The notes under the pieces: model-generated | Told to the model about the DNA's origin: nothing | The model's input: the letters and a program-made list of their open reading frames with translations, nothing else | Database searches by the model: none | NCBI RefSeq assembly: GCF_003843875.1 | Contig: NZ_RKRF01000010.1 | Location: 124,001 to 188,000, forward strand | Direction: 5' to 3' | Origin: Aquisalibacillus elongatus | GTDB lineage: Bacteria; Bacillota; Bacilli; Bacillales; Alkalibacillaceae | DNA: 64,000 nucleotides | In this document: positions 33,159-43,709 of the stretch, in pieces | Layout: every line of letters starts with the position of its first letter | Numbering within the stretch: position 1 is the stretch's first letter | Program-made: the position numbers and the translations under genes

Positions 33159-33734
33159 ATGAGTCAAAAACTAGATCGACGAAAAAAATATACCCGGAGA
33201 GTTTTAAAGGAAAGTTTAATCTCCTTACTTAGTGAAAAATCAATCTCTTCGATAACGGTCAAAGAGCTTTGTGAAAAAGCAGATATAAACCGTTCTACAT
33301 TTTATACACACTACTCGGACCATTATGACTTATTAGAGCAAATAGAAGAGGAGATTGCACAAGACCTCCGAGCATATTTGAGCAGTTATCAGTTTACGAT
33401 TGAAGAAGAATCTAAACTAATGACACAAAAATTACTCGAGTACATTATTGAAAATAAGCATACATTTCAAACCTTATTAAATCAAAACGTCGATCCAACT
33501 TTTGAAAAACGGATGATGAATATTGCTCAACAATTTTTAATGAATAATTGGATGCCTATAAATAAAGGAGACGAATCCTATAACCGTTATCTCAGTACGT
33601 TTATTGTGAGTGGTGCAATTAATGTCATTAAAGATTGGATTAATCAAGATATGAATCAGTCACCGAAGGAGATGTCAGAGATGATCAGTCAGTTTACGAA
33701 TAATGGATTGAGCATAATGGGAGAAAATAGATAA
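33159..33734 (+). CDS. TetR/AcrR-family transcriptional regulator
   Basis: A 191-residue repressor. The N-terminal helix-turn-helix is SSITVKELCEKADINRSTFY with the following THYSDHYDLLEQ typical of this family. The C-terminal all-helical domain would bind an inducer. AAAAAGGAG sets the start at 33159, so the longer open frame from 33087 is not used. It is divergent from the MMPL operon and probably represses it through the palindrome at 33055-33070. Its inducer is unknown; MMPL pumps are often induced by lipids or toxic hydrophobes. Confidence 0.86.
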   Translation: MSQKLDRRKKYTRRVLKESLISLLSEKSISSITVKELCEKADINRSTFYTHYSDHYDLLEQIEEEIAQDLRAYLSSYQFTIEEESKLMTQKLLEYIIENKHTFQTLLNQNVDPTFEKRMMNIAQQFLMNNWMPINKGDESYNRYLSTFIVSGAINVIKDWINQDMNQSPKEMSEMISQFTNNGLSIMGENR

Positions 33735-33806
33735 TAGACCTAATCTATATGTTTTAAACGAATATCATTGCACAAACTATGGCCAAAAAGTAGAGGATGG
33801 TTATAG

Positions 33807-34472
33807 GTGGAACTAGATCAACTTATATTAAGACTTTTTCTAGCATTTTTTATTTTATTGGTTTTGGCAAGATTAATGGGAAAGAAGGAAATCAGTCAAT
33901 TAACGTTTTTTAATTTTGTCTCAGCTATCTCAATTGGTGCAATAGCAGCAAGCTTTGCCATCGACTCTAGTTTAAGTATCCGTAATGGTATTATCGCTTT
34001 ATTATCCTGGACAGTTTTTACATTGCTCATGGGATATATTGATATTAAGTTTAAAAAGGTTCGTAAATATTCGACGGGAGAACCCATAATAGTGATTAAG
34101 GAAGGGAAAATAATGGAAGAATCCTTGCAACATTCCCGGTTGGATATGGATTCATTAAAAGCTTTATTAAGGAAGAAAAATGTATTCAATTTAACGGATG
34201 TTAAATATGCAATTTTTGAAACAAGCGGAGAATTATCTGTAATGAAATATAGTGATAGCCCTAATCAGACGGTCTACCCAACTGCTACGGAAGTCGTGTC
34301 CGATGGTGTCATTAATTATAAAAATTTATCCAGGTTAGATTTAGATGAAAAATGGGTGAAGGAAAAATTAAACCAAAATGGAATTCAATCTCTGGATGAA
34401 GTTTTTTACGCAGAAGTCCAGCCTGATGGTAGTCTTTATATCGATCAAAAAGATGATGATGTGAAACATTAA
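33807..34472 (+). CDS. DUF421 (YetF/YrbG-like) membrane protein
   Basis: A 221-residue protein with three N-terminal transmembrane helices, then a soluble DUF421 domain. Recognisable motifs are LARLMGKKEISQLTFFNFV, GEPIIVIKEGKI and SLKALLRKKNVFNLTDVKYA, all standard for YetF-type proteins. Some family members are made in the forespore and affect spore germination or resistance; the molecular function is not settled. GTG 33807 has GAGG upstream. It is read in the same direction as the TetR gene but 72 bp away, with no visible link. Confidence 0.86.
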   Translation: MELDQLILRLFLAFFILLVLARLMGKKEISQLTFFNFVSAISIGAIAASFAIDSSLSIRNGIIALLSWTVFTLLMGYIDIKFKKVRKYSTGEPIIVIKEGKIMEESLQHSRLDMDSLKALLRKKNVFNLTDVKYAIFETSGELSVMKYSDSPNQTVYPTATEVVSDGVINYKNLSRLDLDEKWVKEKLNQNGIQSLDEVFYAEVQPDGSLYIDQKDDDVKH

Positions 34473-34562
34473 TTCATTTATCAAAATTATAATCAAAAGA
34501 AAATCTTATTAAATTTTGTTAGAATGAATTTAAAGATGTTTTAACATGGGGGATTAAATATA

Positions 34563-34748
34563 GTGGTGATTGATATCTTATGGATTTTAGTTGTTATAAT
34601 AATTATCATTTGGATGATTTATCTAGATAAACGAAGACAGAAAAAGAATAAAAAGTATATTTATACACCCTACCGAGATAAAACAGAACATGAGAAGAAC
34701 GTTGAAAAAGCTTTTACTAAAGCAAAATCTAATAGGCCATTTAGATAA
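34563..34748 (+). CDS. Small single-helix membrane protein
   Basis: A 61-residue protein with one N-terminal transmembrane helix (WILVVIIIIIWMIYLD) followed by a basic cytosolic tail (KRRQKKNKK). Two GTG codons (34563, 34566) are available with GGGGGA upstream. I do not recognise a family. Good terminator and spacing support a real gene. Confidence 0.6.
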   Translation: MVIDILWILVVIIIIIWMIYLDKRRQKKNKKYIYTPYRDKTEHEKNVEKAFTKAKSNRPFR

Positions 34749-34777
34749 TGAATAGGGGAGCCCTATTCATTTTTTTA
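34747..34777. terminator. Terminator between small membrane protein and phosphatase genes
   Basis: AATGAATAGGG and CCCTATTCATT form an 11-bp stem with a 3-base loop followed by a T run. It may also serve the convergent phosphatase gene. Confidence 0.85.
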
Positions 34778-35320
34778 ATTCTCCCATAACCTGTTGAGGT
34801 CATGACCCTCATTGGAAATTGTGAGTTGATAAACGTCTGGACGAGTCAAACCTTGCCATTCGTTAAACCCAAATGCATCTTCATAATACTTTAAAAGTAA
34901 TGACATAATCCCACCGTGCGTAACTATTGCCACGTTTTGGTGTTCACTGTCTAAGATTTCGTTGATTACATTGATAATACGGCCTTGGGCTTCGTTGCTC
35001 GATTCCCCACCTTCATATTTTAAATCCATTTGATTGAATGTTGTCCGGAGTTTTTCAAGCCAATCTGAAAAATGCTCATTACTTAACACACGCTCAGACA
35101 AGCGTTCATCAATTTCCAAACTCATTTTTTCTTTTATGATATAAGGTCTAATCGTTTGAACCGCCCTTAGAAAAGGGCTTGAGATCACATGGTCTAGCTC
35201 AAATTCACTTAGAAAATGAGACAACTCATCAGCTTGCTTAAACCCTTTGTTTGTCAGTGGAGCTTCTGGATGTTGGCCTTCTGCCTGACAGTGTCTGATG
35301 ATATAAATGTTTTTCTGCAT
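34775..35320 (-). CDS. Histidine phosphatase (phosphoglycerate mutase-like)
   Basis: A 181-residue member of the branch 1 histidine phosphatase superfamily. The catalytic motif reads RHCQAEGQ (His10), where Cys replaces the usual Gly of RHG. The second His is in VTHGG, and YEGGES supplies the acid region. Likely a small-molecule or phosphosugar phosphatase; broad-specificity PhoE-like activity is possible. It lies 13 bp after the CBS/CNNM gene on the same strand and is probably cotranscribed. Confidence 0.85.
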   Translation of the reverse strand: MQKNIYIIRHCQAEGQHPEAPLTNKGFKQADELSHFLSEFELDHVISSPFLRAVQTIRPYIIKEKMSLEIDERLSERVLSNEHFSDWLEKLRTTFNQMDLKYEGGESSNEAQGRIINVINEILDSEHQNVAIVTHGGIMSLLLKYYEDAFGFNEWQGLTRPDVYQLTISNEGHDLNRLWEN

Positions 35321-35333
35321 AGTTCCCCTCCTG

Positions 35334-36554
35334 TTACTTCACAATCTGTACTTTTTTGATGGATCTTTCGTCGATTTCTAATATTTTAAAGGATAAGTTG
35401 TGTCGTTCAATGACGTCGTTTTCATCTGGAAAGTCGTTGATTTCTTTAAGTAAAAATCCAGATAAGACATCTTCTTCTTCTGGAATTTCCGTATTGAAAA
35501 CAGCATTTAAGCGCCTTAACGGTATTTTACCGTCACAAATGATTTCAGTATCGGTAATTTTCTCAATCATCGAATCATTTTCAGCATCGATTTCATCCTC
35601 AATCTCCAATCCAATCATGGCTTCAATGATATCTTCATGGGTCACAATGCCTTCAGTACCACCATATTCGTCCAGCACAATCGCGATATGTTTATTATGT
35701 TTTGTCATCTCCCGAAACACATGTTCAATGGACTGAAACTCATAAACAATTAACGGATCCATATCACTAGTCGATTGAAGCGATTTTTCAGGTTGAGTCG
35801 ACCATTGAATGAAAAATTTTGAATGAAAAACTCCAATGATATGATCAATGTCCCCGTCAGTAATCGGGTACCTCGTGTAAGGATTTTGAATGATCACATC
35901 TCGAACTTCTTCAAAAGTCGACTCCGCGTCTAGTGAAACAATTTCAATTCGAGGTGTTTGAAGCACATCTTTGACATTTAAATTTTGAAAGTCGAGAACG
36001 CCTTTAATTCTGAAGGACTCTTCATCATGAAAGGTGCCTTCTGAATCTGCAATATCAATCATCGCTTTAAATTCCTCTTTGGAAAAGGAATACTGTGTTT
36101 TTTCGCCTTTAGATAACCTTCTCGTGATTGAATCAGTCATCCAATTTAAGACGATGGTAATCGGTTTAAAAATGGTGACCACTGCCCGAATCACCGGATA
36201 AACGATATACGAAATTCGGTCCGGAAATGCTGCTGCCACTGATTTAGGGATCACTTCAGCAACGATGATAATCGTGATCGTTAAGATAGCCGTCGCCGTT
36301 GCCACATCGAACCCATATTGGATTGCCATTGTCGTCACAAGCGTTGGGAGGACAATGTTTGATATGTTATTACCAATTAATATGGAAGTAATGAATTCAT
36401 TTGGTTTTTGTACGAGATTTAATAACTTCTCTGATTTTTTGTCTCCATTTTTTGCCTTCGATTGTAATTTCATATGATTGGTAGCTGTTAAAGCTGTTTC
36501 GCTTCCAGAGAAAAAGAAAGAAACGAAAATCAGCGCAATTATGGCGAATATCAA
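35334..36554 (-). CDS. CNNM/CorC-type hemolysin-like protein with CBS pair
   Basis: A 406-residue membrane protein. The DUF21/CNNM domain (FFFSGSETALTATNHMKLQ, then SILIGNNISNIVLPTL, then AEVIPKSVAA) occupies residues 1-180. A CBS pair with RYPITDGDIDHIIGVFHSK and HIAIVLDEYGGTEGIVTHED follows, then a C-terminal CorC_HlyC domain (EEDVLSGFLLKE). Family members, including B. subtilis YhdP, are linked to magnesium efflux or homeostasis. The start is TTG 36554 with AAGGAGG correctly placed. It heads a two-gene unit with the histidine phosphatase. Confidence 0.87.
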   Translation of the reverse strand: MIFAIIALIFVSFFFSGSETALTATNHMKLQSKAKNGDKKSEKLLNLVQKPNEFITSILIGNNISNIVLPTLVTTMAIQYGFDVATATAILTITIIIVAEVIPKSVAAAFPDRISYIVYPVIRAVVTIFKPITIVLNWMTDSITRRLSKGEKTQYSFSKEEFKAMIDIADSEGTFHDEESFRIKGVLDFQNLNVKDVLQTPRIEIVSLDAESTFEEVRDVIIQNPYTRYPITDGDIDHIIGVFHSKFFIQWSTQPEKSLQSTSDMDPLIVYEFQSIEHVFREMTKHNKHIAIVLDEYGGTEGIVTHEDIIEAMIGLEIEDEIDAENDSMIEKITDTEIICDGKIPLRRLNAVFNTEIPEEEDVLSGFLLKEINDFPDENDVIERHNLSFKILEIDERSIKKVQIVK

Positions 36555-36624
36555 AATAGGTCCTCCTTATGTACGAACTAATAGTATTATAATACCCAGT
36601 TAGAGGTAAAGGCTAACAATGCTT

Positions 36625-36900
36625 CTATGAATTTCTAGATCGTCGCCAACGACATAAAGATGAAAAAACATAAGCCATAATATATAACGAGAATCCTAAT
36701 AATACATATCCCGTTGAAGTAAAAAGGCTAATTGTCCCATCATAAATACTACAGTAATGACAATCCCATATCAATGTACTCGTTATTTGATATAGAATAT
36801 CAAACCCCAACACTAAACTGATAATAGCTAGCCATTTATGTTTTAAACTTAAGAGCGCTATAAGTGGTAATAACCAAGCGATCACTTGAAATCCATTCAA
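36625..36900 (-). CDS. Putative small membrane protein
   Basis: A 91-residue open frame with three to four hydrophobic stretches (VIAWLLPLIALLSL, WLAIISLVLGFDILY, STGYVLLGFSLYIMAYVF) and a basic Arg-rich end. It starts at TTG with only a weak upstream GGGG, so translation is uncertain. The regular membrane pattern favours a real protein. An overlapping frame (36836-37018) is judged to be a shadow. No family recognised. Confidence 0.45.
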   Translation of the reverse strand: MNGFQVIAWLLPLIALLSLKHKWLAIISLVLGFDILYQITSTLIWDCHYCSIYDGTISLFTSTGYVLLGFSLYIMAYVFSSLCRWRRSRNS

Positions 36901-37106
36901 ACATCTTATAACCCCATTTCCCTAGTAAATATAGTATAAGTGTATATAAAGTTTTCAGAAAATGGAAGCATATCTTGGTAGATAAATGAACTTTAAGAGT
37001 AGTTCGAAAGTGAATCACAATTCATGATGTGTTCAATAAAAAGTTCAATATATCTAGATATTGTACAACTTGTTTGGTGTCTTAAATTTCTCTATCCGCA
37101 TAAACT

Positions 37107-37134
37107 GTATTAATCAAAGTCCATTTCATATGTA
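37107..37134 (+). promoter_or_regulatory. Possible sigma-E-type promoter of prkA operon
   Basis: GTATTAA and CATATGTA are 13 bp apart, loosely like the sporulation sigma-E pattern (KMATATT, 14-15 bp, CATACAMT). B. subtilis prkA and yhbH are sigma-E dependent. The -10 match is poor, so this is only a candidate. The rest of 36901-37191 shows no gene. Confidence 0.3.
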
Positions 37135-37191
37135 GAATGGTTGGGAGTATTTTACTTCTTAATTTTTAAAGGATCTTGAGAGGAGGACACC

Positions 37192-39090
37192 ATGGATATT
37201 TTAAAGAGAATTTCTGAACATCGTGCCCATGAGGAGAGCCTTCGTTGGGAAGGAACTTTTGCAGATTACTTAAAAATTGTAGAAGAGAATCCTCATGTAG
37301 CTGGAACGGCTCACTCACGAGTTTACAATATGATAAAAAGTGCAGGAGTTGAAAAAGCCGAGGATGGAACTTCGGAATATCTATTCTTTAGTCAAGAATT
37401 ATACGGATTAGATCGCGCTATTGAAAAATTAGTGGAAGAGTATTTCCATTCAGCAGCTAAACGTCTTGATGTTAGAAAACGAATTTTATTACTAATGGGT
37501 CCTGTTAGTGGTGGAAAATCCACGATTGTTACGATGTTGAAAGAAGGTTTAGAGCGTTATTCCAGAACTGATGAAGGGGCAATCTATGGTATTAAAGGGT
37601 GCCCAATGCATGAAGAACCATTACATCTTATCCCACAAAAATTACGGGAGGATTTTGAAAAAGAATATAACATTAAAATTGAAGGAAACCTGTGCCCTTC
37701 CTGTCAGTTGATGTTAGAAAAGAAGTACGATGGCAAAGTAGAGGATGTTGAAGTTGAACGTATATTCTTATCTGAAGACAAACGTGTCGGAATCGGGACG
37801 TTTAGCCCATCTGATCCGAAATCACAAGATATTGCAGATCTGACGGGAAGTATTGATTTTGCAACGATTGCTGAATATGGATCGGAGTCTGACCCTCGAG
37901 CATATCGATTTGACGGTGAATTAAACAAAGCGAATCGAGGCTTGATGGAATTTCAAGAAATGCTTAAGTGCGATGAGAAATTCTTATGGAACTTACTTTC
38001 ACTAACACAGGAAGGAAATTTTAAGGCCGGTCGTTTTGCCCTTATTTCAGCAGATGAACTCATTGTCGCTCATACAAATGAATCGGAGTACCGTTCATTT
38101 ATTAGCAACAAAAAGAATGAAGCACTTCAATCTCGAATGATTGTTATGCCAGTTCCTTACAACCTATCTGTATCAAAAGAGGAACAAATATATCAGAAAT
38201 TGATTAAACAAAGTGACATCGGCCATTTGCATATTGCTCCACACGCTTTAAGAAGCGCAGCCATTTTCTCCATACTCACTCGTTTAAAAGAATCCAAAAA
38301 GCAAAGTGTTGACTTAATGAAGAAACTAAAGCTCTATGATGGAAAAACAGTTGAAGGCTTTAATTTAGCAGATGTTGAAGAATTGCATCATGAGTTTTCA
38401 GATGAAGGCATGTCAGGAATCGACCCTCGGTATGTCATTAACCGTATTTCTAGTGCTCTAATCAATACTGATCGAAATTATATTAATGCATTAGATGTTT
38501 TACGGTCGTTAAAAGATGGCTTAGATTCTCATCCATCTATTACGAATGACACGAAGGATAAATACCTCAATTTTATTTCAATCGCTCGTAAAGAATATGA
38601 TGAGTTGGCCAAGAAAGAAGTACAGAAGGCGTTTGTTTATTCGTACGACGAGTCCGCTAAAACACTGTTAGATAACTATCTTGATAACGTTGAGGCGTAT
38701 TGTAATGAACAGAATATTAAAGACCCTCTTACTGGGGAAGAAATCGAACCTGATGAAAAATTAATGCGATCGATTGAAGAACAAATTGGTGTATCTGAAA
38801 ATGCTAAGAAAGGTTTTAGAGAAGAACTATTAATCAGAATATCGGCTTATGCTAGGAAAGGAAAACGTTTTGATTATAACTCACATGAACGACTGCGTGA
38901 GGCAATACAGAAAAAACTGTTTGCTGATTTAAAAGATGTAGTTAAAATCACCACATCAACTAAAACACCAGACGAAGATCAGTTGAAAAAGATTAATGAA
39001 GTTATCAATCGATTGGTAGAAGAACATGACTATACCGCGGCATCAGCTAATGACTTATTGAGATATGTTGGTAGTTTGTTAAATCGATAG
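37192..39090 (+). CDS. prkA: PrkA serine protein kinase / AAA+ protein
   Basis: A 632-residue PrkA. The N-terminal AAA+ part carries Walker [10 protein letters not shown] near residue 103 and the motifs [13 protein letters not shown] and GNLCPSCQ. The C-terminal part resembles an eukaryotic-type kinase domain by literature description. In B. subtilis it is expressed in the mother cell and influences sporulation, and a protease activity has also been proposed for homologues. GAGAGGAGG is just before the ATG. It heads a three-gene sporulation operon with yhbH and spoVR. Confidence 0.95.
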   Translation: MDILKRISEHRAHEESLRWEGTFADYLKIVEENPHVAGTAHSRVYNMIKSAGVEKAEDGTSEYLFFSQELYGLDRAIEKLVEEYFHSAAKRLDVRKRILLLMGPVSGGKSTIVTMLKEGLERYSRTDEGAIYGIKGCPMHEEPLHLIPQKLREDFEKEYNIKIEGNLCPSCQLMLEKKYDGKVEDVEVERIFLSEDKRVGIGTFSPSDPKSQDIADLTGSIDFATIAEYGSESDPRAYRFDGELNKANRGLMEFQEMLKCDEKFLWNLLSLTQEGNFKAGRFALISADELIVAHTNESEYRSFISNKKNEALQSRMIVMPVPYNLSVSKEEQIYQKLIKQSDIGHLHIAPHALRSAAIFSILTRLKESKKQSVDLMKKLKLYDGKTVEGFNLADVEELHHEFSDEGMSGIDPRYVINRISSALINTDRNYINALDVLRSLKDGLDSHPSITNDTKDKYLNFISIARKEYDELAKKEVQKAFVYSYDESAKTLLDNYLDNVEAYCNEQNIKDPLTGEEIEPDEKLMRSIEEQIGVSENAKKGFREELLIRISAYARKGKRFDYNSHERLREAIQKKLFADLKDVVKITTSTKTPDEDQLKKINEVINRLVEEHDYTAASANDLLRYVGSLLNR

Positions 39091-39106
39091 AATAGGAGGG
39101 ATTTTT

Positions 39107-40267
39107 TTGAAACATCGACCGAGTTTCATATTATCCCAAGAAGATTGGTCCCTCCATCGCAAAGGTTATGAAGATCAAACGAGACACCAAGAAAAAGTTA
39201 GAGAAGCAATTAAAGACAACTTGCCTGATTTAGTGACGGAAGAAAGTATTATCATGTCAAATGGAAGCGACGTTATTAAGATTCCAATACGTTCATTAGA
39301 TGAATATAAATTTAAATTTAATAATGACAAAAAACAACACGCTGGGCAAGGGGATGGTGACAGTCAAGTAGGAGATGTCGTTGCTCGTGATGGCAAACCT
39401 GAAAAAGGTAAAGGAAAGGACCAAGAAGCAGGGGACCAACCTGGGGAAGATTATTATGAAGAGGCAGTTGAATTTGAACAATTAGAGAAGTTGTTATTTT
39501 CAGAGCTAGAATTACCCCATTTAAAGCAAAAAGAACGAGATCAAATCAAGGTTAAAGATATTCGTTTTAATGATATTCGGAAAAAAGGTTTAATGGGTAA
39601 TGTGGATAAAAAACGAACACTATTAGAATCGATTCGACGTAACGCATTAGAAAATAATGAGAAACTATTAGATATTTCTATTGATGATTTACGATTTAAA
39701 ACTTGGGAAGAAGTCGTTCAACCTCATTCAAATGCTGTTGTGATGGCGATGTTAGATACATCAGCATCTATGGGCTATTTTGAGAAATATATCGCGAGAA
39801 GTTTCTTTTTTTGGATGGTTCGGTTTTTGCGCACGAAATATGAAAACGTAGATATTGTATTTATCGCACACCATACAAGGGCCAAAGAAGTTACCGAAGA
39901 AGAATTTTTCTCGAAAGGAGAAAGTGGAGGGACGATTTGTTCATCTGCCTATTTAAAAGCCCTTGAAATTATTGAAGAACGATATTCCCCTGAACGATAC
40001 AACATTTATCCATTTCATTTTTCTGACGGTGATAATTTATCTTCTGATAACAAGCAGTGTCTAGAGTTAATTCAAGAACTGTTAGATATGTCTAATATGT
40101 TTGGGTACTGTGAAGTCAGTCAGTATAGAAAAAGTGGTTCATCATTAATGTCTACTTTTCGAAAGATAAAAGATCCAAGGTTCCGTTATGCAACCATTCG
40201 AGAGAAGAGTGGCGTATACGATGCGTTAAAAACATTTTTCTCAAAAGAAAATGTTGATGCTAGCTAA
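39107..40267 (+). CDS. yhbH: Sporulation protein YhbH (UPF0229/DUF444)
   Basis: A 386-residue protein with a von Willebrand A-like domain. The MIDAS-type motif DTSASMG lies near residue 223 and HFSDGDN near 302. A charged, glycine-rich linker ([17 protein letters not shown]) precedes it. The start is TTG 39107 with AGGAGGG spaced 8 bases. It lies 16 bp after prkA and overlaps nothing until spoVR, 13 bp later. The PrkA-YhbH-SpoVR trio is conserved across many bacteria (YeaG-YeaH-YcgB in E. coli), so the proteins probably act together. Confidence 0.94.
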   Translation: MKHRPSFILSQEDWSLHRKGYEDQTRHQEKVREAIKDNLPDLVTEESIIMSNGSDVIKIPIRSLDEYKFKFNNDKKQHAGQGDGDSQVGDVVARDGKPEKGKGKDQEAGDQPGEDYYEEAVEFEQLEKLLFSELELPHLKQKERDQIKVKDIRFNDIRKKGLMGNVDKKRTLLESIRRNALENNEKLLDISIDDLRFKTWEEVVQPHSNAVVMAMLDTSASMGYFEKYIARSFFFWMVRFLRTKYENVDIVFIAHHTRAKEVTEEEFFSKGESGGTICSSAYLKALEIIEERYSPERYNIYPFHFSDGDNLSSDNKQCLELIQELLDMSNMFGYCEVSQYRKSGSSLMSTFRKIKDPRFRYATIREKSGVYDALKTFFSKENVDAS

Positions 40268-40280
40268 TGGAGGGAGGAAG

Positions 40281-41690
40281 ATGACTAGAGTAGAGCACCA
40301 TGAATTAGAAAAGGCCATTAATGAGATTACGGAAATTGCGGTAGGTTTTGGTCTAGACTTTTACCCTATGCGATATGAAATTTGCCCGTCTGATATTATT
40401 TATACGTTTGGAGCATATGGTATGCCAACCCGATACTCTCATTGGAGTTTCGGGAAGGCTTTTCATCGAATGAAGCTACAATATGATCTCGGTTTAAGTA
40501 AAATTTATGAATTAGTGATTAATTCTAACCCTTGTTATGCTTTTTTATTAGATAGTAATAGTTTAATTCAAAATAAATTAATCGTCGCTCATGTATTGGC
40601 GCACTGCGATTTCTTTAAAAACAATGTACGGTTCTCGAATACATCACGAGATATGGTTGAGAGTATGTCTGCTAGTGCTGAACGAATCCGATCATATGAA
40701 ATGAAGTACGGAAAACAAGAAGTGGAAGACCTCTTGGATGCAGCGCTTGCCATTCAAGAACACATTGACCCATCATTAATTAAACCGAAAAAGCGAAATA
40801 AGAATGAGGAGCATCTAAAGCCAAAAAGCCAAGGTCCTTACGATGATTTATGGGCATTAGACCAATTAGAGAACGAAGAAGAACCTCAAGGTAGTCGAAC
40901 ACGAAAATCTTTTCCACCTCAACCTGAGAAAGATATTTTATTATTTATTCAGGAATACAGTACCGATTTGGAAGAGTGGCAACGAGATGTGCTAACGATT
41001 TTACGAGATGAAATGCTGTATTTTTGGCCTCAATTAGAAACGAAGATTATGAACGAAGGCTGGGCTAGCTACTGGCATGTGCGAATTTTGAGGGAAATGG
41101 ATTTAACTGAAGAAGAAGCCATTGAATTTGCCACACTAAACGCTTCTGTTGTCGCCCCTTCTACAACTAGTATTAACCCATATTATCTAGGGTACAAAAT
41201 GTTTGAAGACATTGAGAAACGTTGGGATGAACCGACAGATGAAGAAATAGAACGTTATGGAATAGTTCCGAATCAAGGTCGACAAAAAATATTCGAAGTA
41301 CGAGAAATAGACGGAGATACATCTTTTCTACGAAATTATCTTACGAAAGATCTCGTCGAAGATCTAGATTTGTACCTTTTTCAAAAAGAGGGCCATAATT
41401 ATACAATCGTAGATAAAGATTGGGAGAATGTTAGAGAACAACTGATTCAGTCCCGAATTAACGGTAGCTTTCCCTATATCATGGTCGAGGATGGCGATTA
41501 TTTACACCAAGGAGAACTGTATTTAAAACATCACTATGACGGTATTGAACTTGATGTTAAATACATTGAAAAAACGTTACCCTATGTCTATTATCTATGG
41601 GGGAGACCGGTTCATCTAGAGACAATTGTAGAAGATGAACCAGCCCTATTCAGCTATAGTGGAAAGAAAGTACATCGTAAATTTTTGTAA
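40281..41690 (+). CDS. spoVR: Stage V sporulation protein R
   Basis: A 469-residue SpoVR, needed for normal spore cortex formation in B. subtilis. Characteristic segments are [20 protein letters not shown], the His-rich [16 protein letters not shown], and [19 protein letters not shown], with a DUF2172-like C-terminus. Upstream in-frame ATGs overlap yhbH, but GGAGGGAGGAAG immediately before 40281 sets the start. The gene ends at a terminator, closing the prkA operon. Confidence 0.95.
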   Translation: MTRVEHHELEKAINEITEIAVGFGLDFYPMRYEICPSDIIYTFGAYGMPTRYSHWSFGKAFHRMKLQYDLGLSKIYELVINSNPCYAFLLDSNSLIQNKLIVAHVLAHCDFFKNNVRFSNTSRDMVESMSASAERIRSYEMKYGKQEVEDLLDAALAIQEHIDPSLIKPKKRNKNEEHLKPKSQGPYDDLWALDQLENEEEPQGSRTRKSFPPQPEKDILLFIQEYSTDLEEWQRDVLTILRDEMLYFWPQLETKIMNEGWASYWHVRILREMDLTEEEAIEFATLNASVVAPSTTSINPYYLGYKMFEDIEKRWDEPTDEEIERYGIVPNQGRQKIFEVREIDGDTSFLRNYLTKDLVEDLDLYLFQKEGHNYTIVDKDWENVREQLIQSRINGSFPYIMVEDGDYLHQGELYLKHHYDGIELDVKYIEKTLPYVYYLWGRPVHLETIVEDEPALFSYSGKKVHRKFL

Positions 41691-41722
41691 TCCTCAGGTT
41701 CATAGTTCCTGAGGAATTTTTT
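41691..41722 (+). terminator. Terminator of the prkA-yhbH-spoVR operon
   Basis: TCCTCAGG and TTCCTGAGGA form an 8-bp stem with a 9-base loop, followed by ATTTTTT. Confidence 0.85.
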
Positions 41723-41774
41723 ATGAACAAGAGTCCATGTTGGCGAGTTGTGTGCACTTTCGTTAGAATAAAAT

Positions 41775-41788
41775 AATAGATTTCTATT
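41775..41788. promoter_or_regulatory. Palindrome upstream of the nucleoside-salvage operon
   Basis: AATAGA and TCTATT flank TT, 41 bp before the nucleoside hydrolase start. It may be an operator; the regulator is not in the window. Confidence 0.35.
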
Positions 41789-41828
41789 TTATATATTTTA
41801 TATCAATAAACTAATCGAGGTGTCAGCG

Positions 41829-42773
41829 ATGAACAAAAGAAACATCATAATGGATTGTGACCCAGGGCATGATGACGCGATAGCGATGATTCTGGCTGTA
41901 GCAAATCAGAATACGTTATCCATTGAAGCCATTACGACGGTTGGTGGCAATGTCGACGTGGAGAAAAATACGCTTAATGCGCTAAAAGTTTGTGATATTA
42001 TCCAACTAAATGATGTGCCAGTGGCTAAGGGTGCTGAACGTCCTTTAGTAAAGGATATTGTTGTGGCAGAAAGTATACACGGGGAGTCAGGATTAGAAGG
42101 ACCTAATTTACCCGATGTTCCTACCAAGCAGGCAGAATCAGTCCATGCGGTAGATTTAATCTCAGACAAGCTACATAAATCAAATGGACCAATGACGATC
42201 GTTGCCACAGGTCCACTCACAAATGTGGCCATGGTACTAATAAAAGAACCGGAATTAAAGCATAAGATCAAAGAAATTGTCTTAATGGGTGGGGGGACTT
42301 TTGGTAATTGGACACCAGCTGCGGAATTTAACTTTTATGTTGACGCAGAAGCAGCACACGTTGTGTTTAATAGCGGTATTCCGATCCGAATGTTTGGACT
42401 CGATGTAACGCACCAAGTGCAAGCGACTGACCAAGTCATTTCAAGAATAAGCAATATAGACAATCACGTTTCGGAATTTATCGTTGAATTACTACGCTTT
42501 TTCAACAAAACCTATCAGGATGTTTTTCATTTCGATGGAGCACCGATTCACGATGCGTGTACCATCGCTTATTTAATTGATCCAGCGATGTTCAAATTCA
42601 AACATGTCCACGTAGATATTGAAACAAAAGGTGAACACACCTATGGGATGACGGCAGTGGACAGATTAGGGGTGACAGGCAAAGAACCTAATGTTTATTT
42701 TGCTTATGAAGCAGATACAACTAAATTTTGGGACTTACTTGAAAGAAGCATAGCATTTTACTCAGACAAATAA
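41829..42773 (+). CDS. Inosine-uridine-type nucleoside hydrolase
   Basis: A 314-residue cytosolic enzyme that splits ribonucleosides into free base and ribose. The calcium-binding signature DCDPGHDDAIA is at residues 9-19, with EFNFYVDAEAAHVVF and the C-terminal HDACTIAYLIDP also present. GAGGTG six bases upstream fixes ATG 41829, not the GTG at 41820. It is 13 bp before ribokinase. The pair would release ribose from nucleosides and phosphorylate it, feeding the pentose phosphate pathway. Preference for purine or pyrimidine is not clear. Confidence 0.92.
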   Translation: MNKRNIIMDCDPGHDDAIAMILAVANQNTLSIEAITTVGGNVDVEKNTLNALKVCDIIQLNDVPVAKGAERPLVKDIVVAESIHGESGLEGPNLPDVPTKQAESVHAVDLISDKLHKSNGPMTIVATGPLTNVAMVLIKEPELKHKIKEIVLMGGGTFGNWTPAAEFNFYVDAEAAHVVFNSGIPIRMFGLDVTHQVQATDQVISRISNIDNHVSEFIVELLRFFNKTYQDVFHFDGAPIHDACTIAYLIDPAMFKFKHVHVDIETKGEHTYGMTAVDRLGVTGKEPNVYFAYEADTTKFWDLLERSIAFYSDK

Positions 42774-42786
42774 AGGAGAGGGGATT

Positions 42787-43656
42787 ATGAAGCGACCAAA
42801 AATAACCGTTGTCGGAAGTATTAATATGGACTTAGTTACAGAAACGGACCAATTCCCTGTTCAAGGAGAGACTGTACGAGGGTCTCAATTTCAAACCGTC
42901 CCCGGTGGAAAAGGTGCCAATCAAGCCGTTGCGGCCGCAAGACTAGGAGCAGATGTCACGATGGTTGGCTGTGTGGGAGATGATGAGTTTGGAGTTGAGC
43001 TTCTAAACAACTTTAATAATGAAGGAATAGATTCATCGTTGATTAAACAAATTCCGAATACATCCTCAGGATTAGCCAATATAATTTTGAGCGACCAAGA
43101 TAATCGAATTATAATTATTGGCGGGGCAAATGAACACGTGACCCCGGAGTATTTGGACCAAGTCAAAAAGTCGATTTTAAATAGCGATTATGTCTTACTG
43201 CAGTTTGAAATACCGAAAGAGACGATTACTTATTGCATTGATTTATGCGATCAACATAACATTCCGTTAATCGTGAACCCGGCACCAGCAATGGATTTAT
43301 CACCAAAATTATGGGAAAGAGTTCAATATATCACACCTAATGAAACCGAACATAAGCAATTATTTAACGAAACATTCAATGATCAACTCATCGTGACAAA
43401 AGGAAATGAAGGGACAAGCTATAGTGAAGAAGGCAAAGAACAATTAGTACCATCCTTCAATGTCGATGTTGTTGATACGACAGGAGCGGGAGATACCTTT
43501 AATGGTGCATTGGCGGTCAGTTTAGGTGAAGGTAAAAATTTGCGTGAGGCTATTGAGTTCGCCAATGCTGCTGCCTCATTATCCGTTCAACATATGGGGG
43601 CTCAGAGTGGAATGCCTAGTAAATCAGAAGTCAAAAAGTTAATTGATTCAGAATGA
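42787..43656 (+). CDS. rbsK: Ribokinase
   Basis: A 289-residue PfkB-family sugar kinase making ribose 5-phosphate. The substrate motif GSINMDLV is at the N-terminus, PGGKGANQAVAAARLGA near residue 39, and the catalytic DTTGAGDTFNGAL near 236. The end SVQHMGAQSGMPSKSEV is typical of RbsK, whose monovalent-cation loop lies there. AAAGGAGAGGGG precedes the ATG. It is the second gene of the salvage pair. Deoxyribokinase activity is a less likely alternative. Confidence 0.93.
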   Translation: MKRPKITVVGSINMDLVTETDQFPVQGETVRGSQFQTVPGGKGANQAVAAARLGADVTMVGCVGDDEFGVELLNNFNNEGIDSSLIKQIPNTSSGLANIILSDQDNRIIIIGGANEHVTPEYLDQVKKSILNSDYVLLQFEIPKETITYCIDLCDQHNIPLIVNPAPAMDLSPKLWERVQYITPNETEHKQLFNETFNDQLIVTKGNEGTSYSEEGKEQLVPSFNVDVVDTTGAGDTFNGALAVSLGEGKNLREAIEFANAAASLSVQHMGAQSGMPSKSEVKKLIDSE

Positions 43657-43661
43657 TTCAA

Positions 43662-43704
43662 AAATCAAGTCCTTAATCCAGATTTAAGGACTTGATTTAT
43701 TTTA
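43662..43704. terminator. Bidirectional terminator between rbsK and the GH18 gene
   Basis: AAATCAAGTCCTTAA and TTAAGGACTTGATTT form a perfect 15-bp stem with a 7-base loop. T-rich and A-rich flanks serve both convergent genes. Confidence 0.92.
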
Positions 43705-43709
43705 AGGAT

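Noticed and set aside
35356..35736. 126-codon plus-strand ORF
   Set aside because: Antisense to the CNNM/CBS gene and without RBS; Ser/Ile-rich composition is typical of an antisense shadow.
36836..37018. 60-codon minus-strand ORF near the small membrane protein
   Set aside because: Shares DNA with the better hydrophobic frame, no SD, no recognisable pattern.
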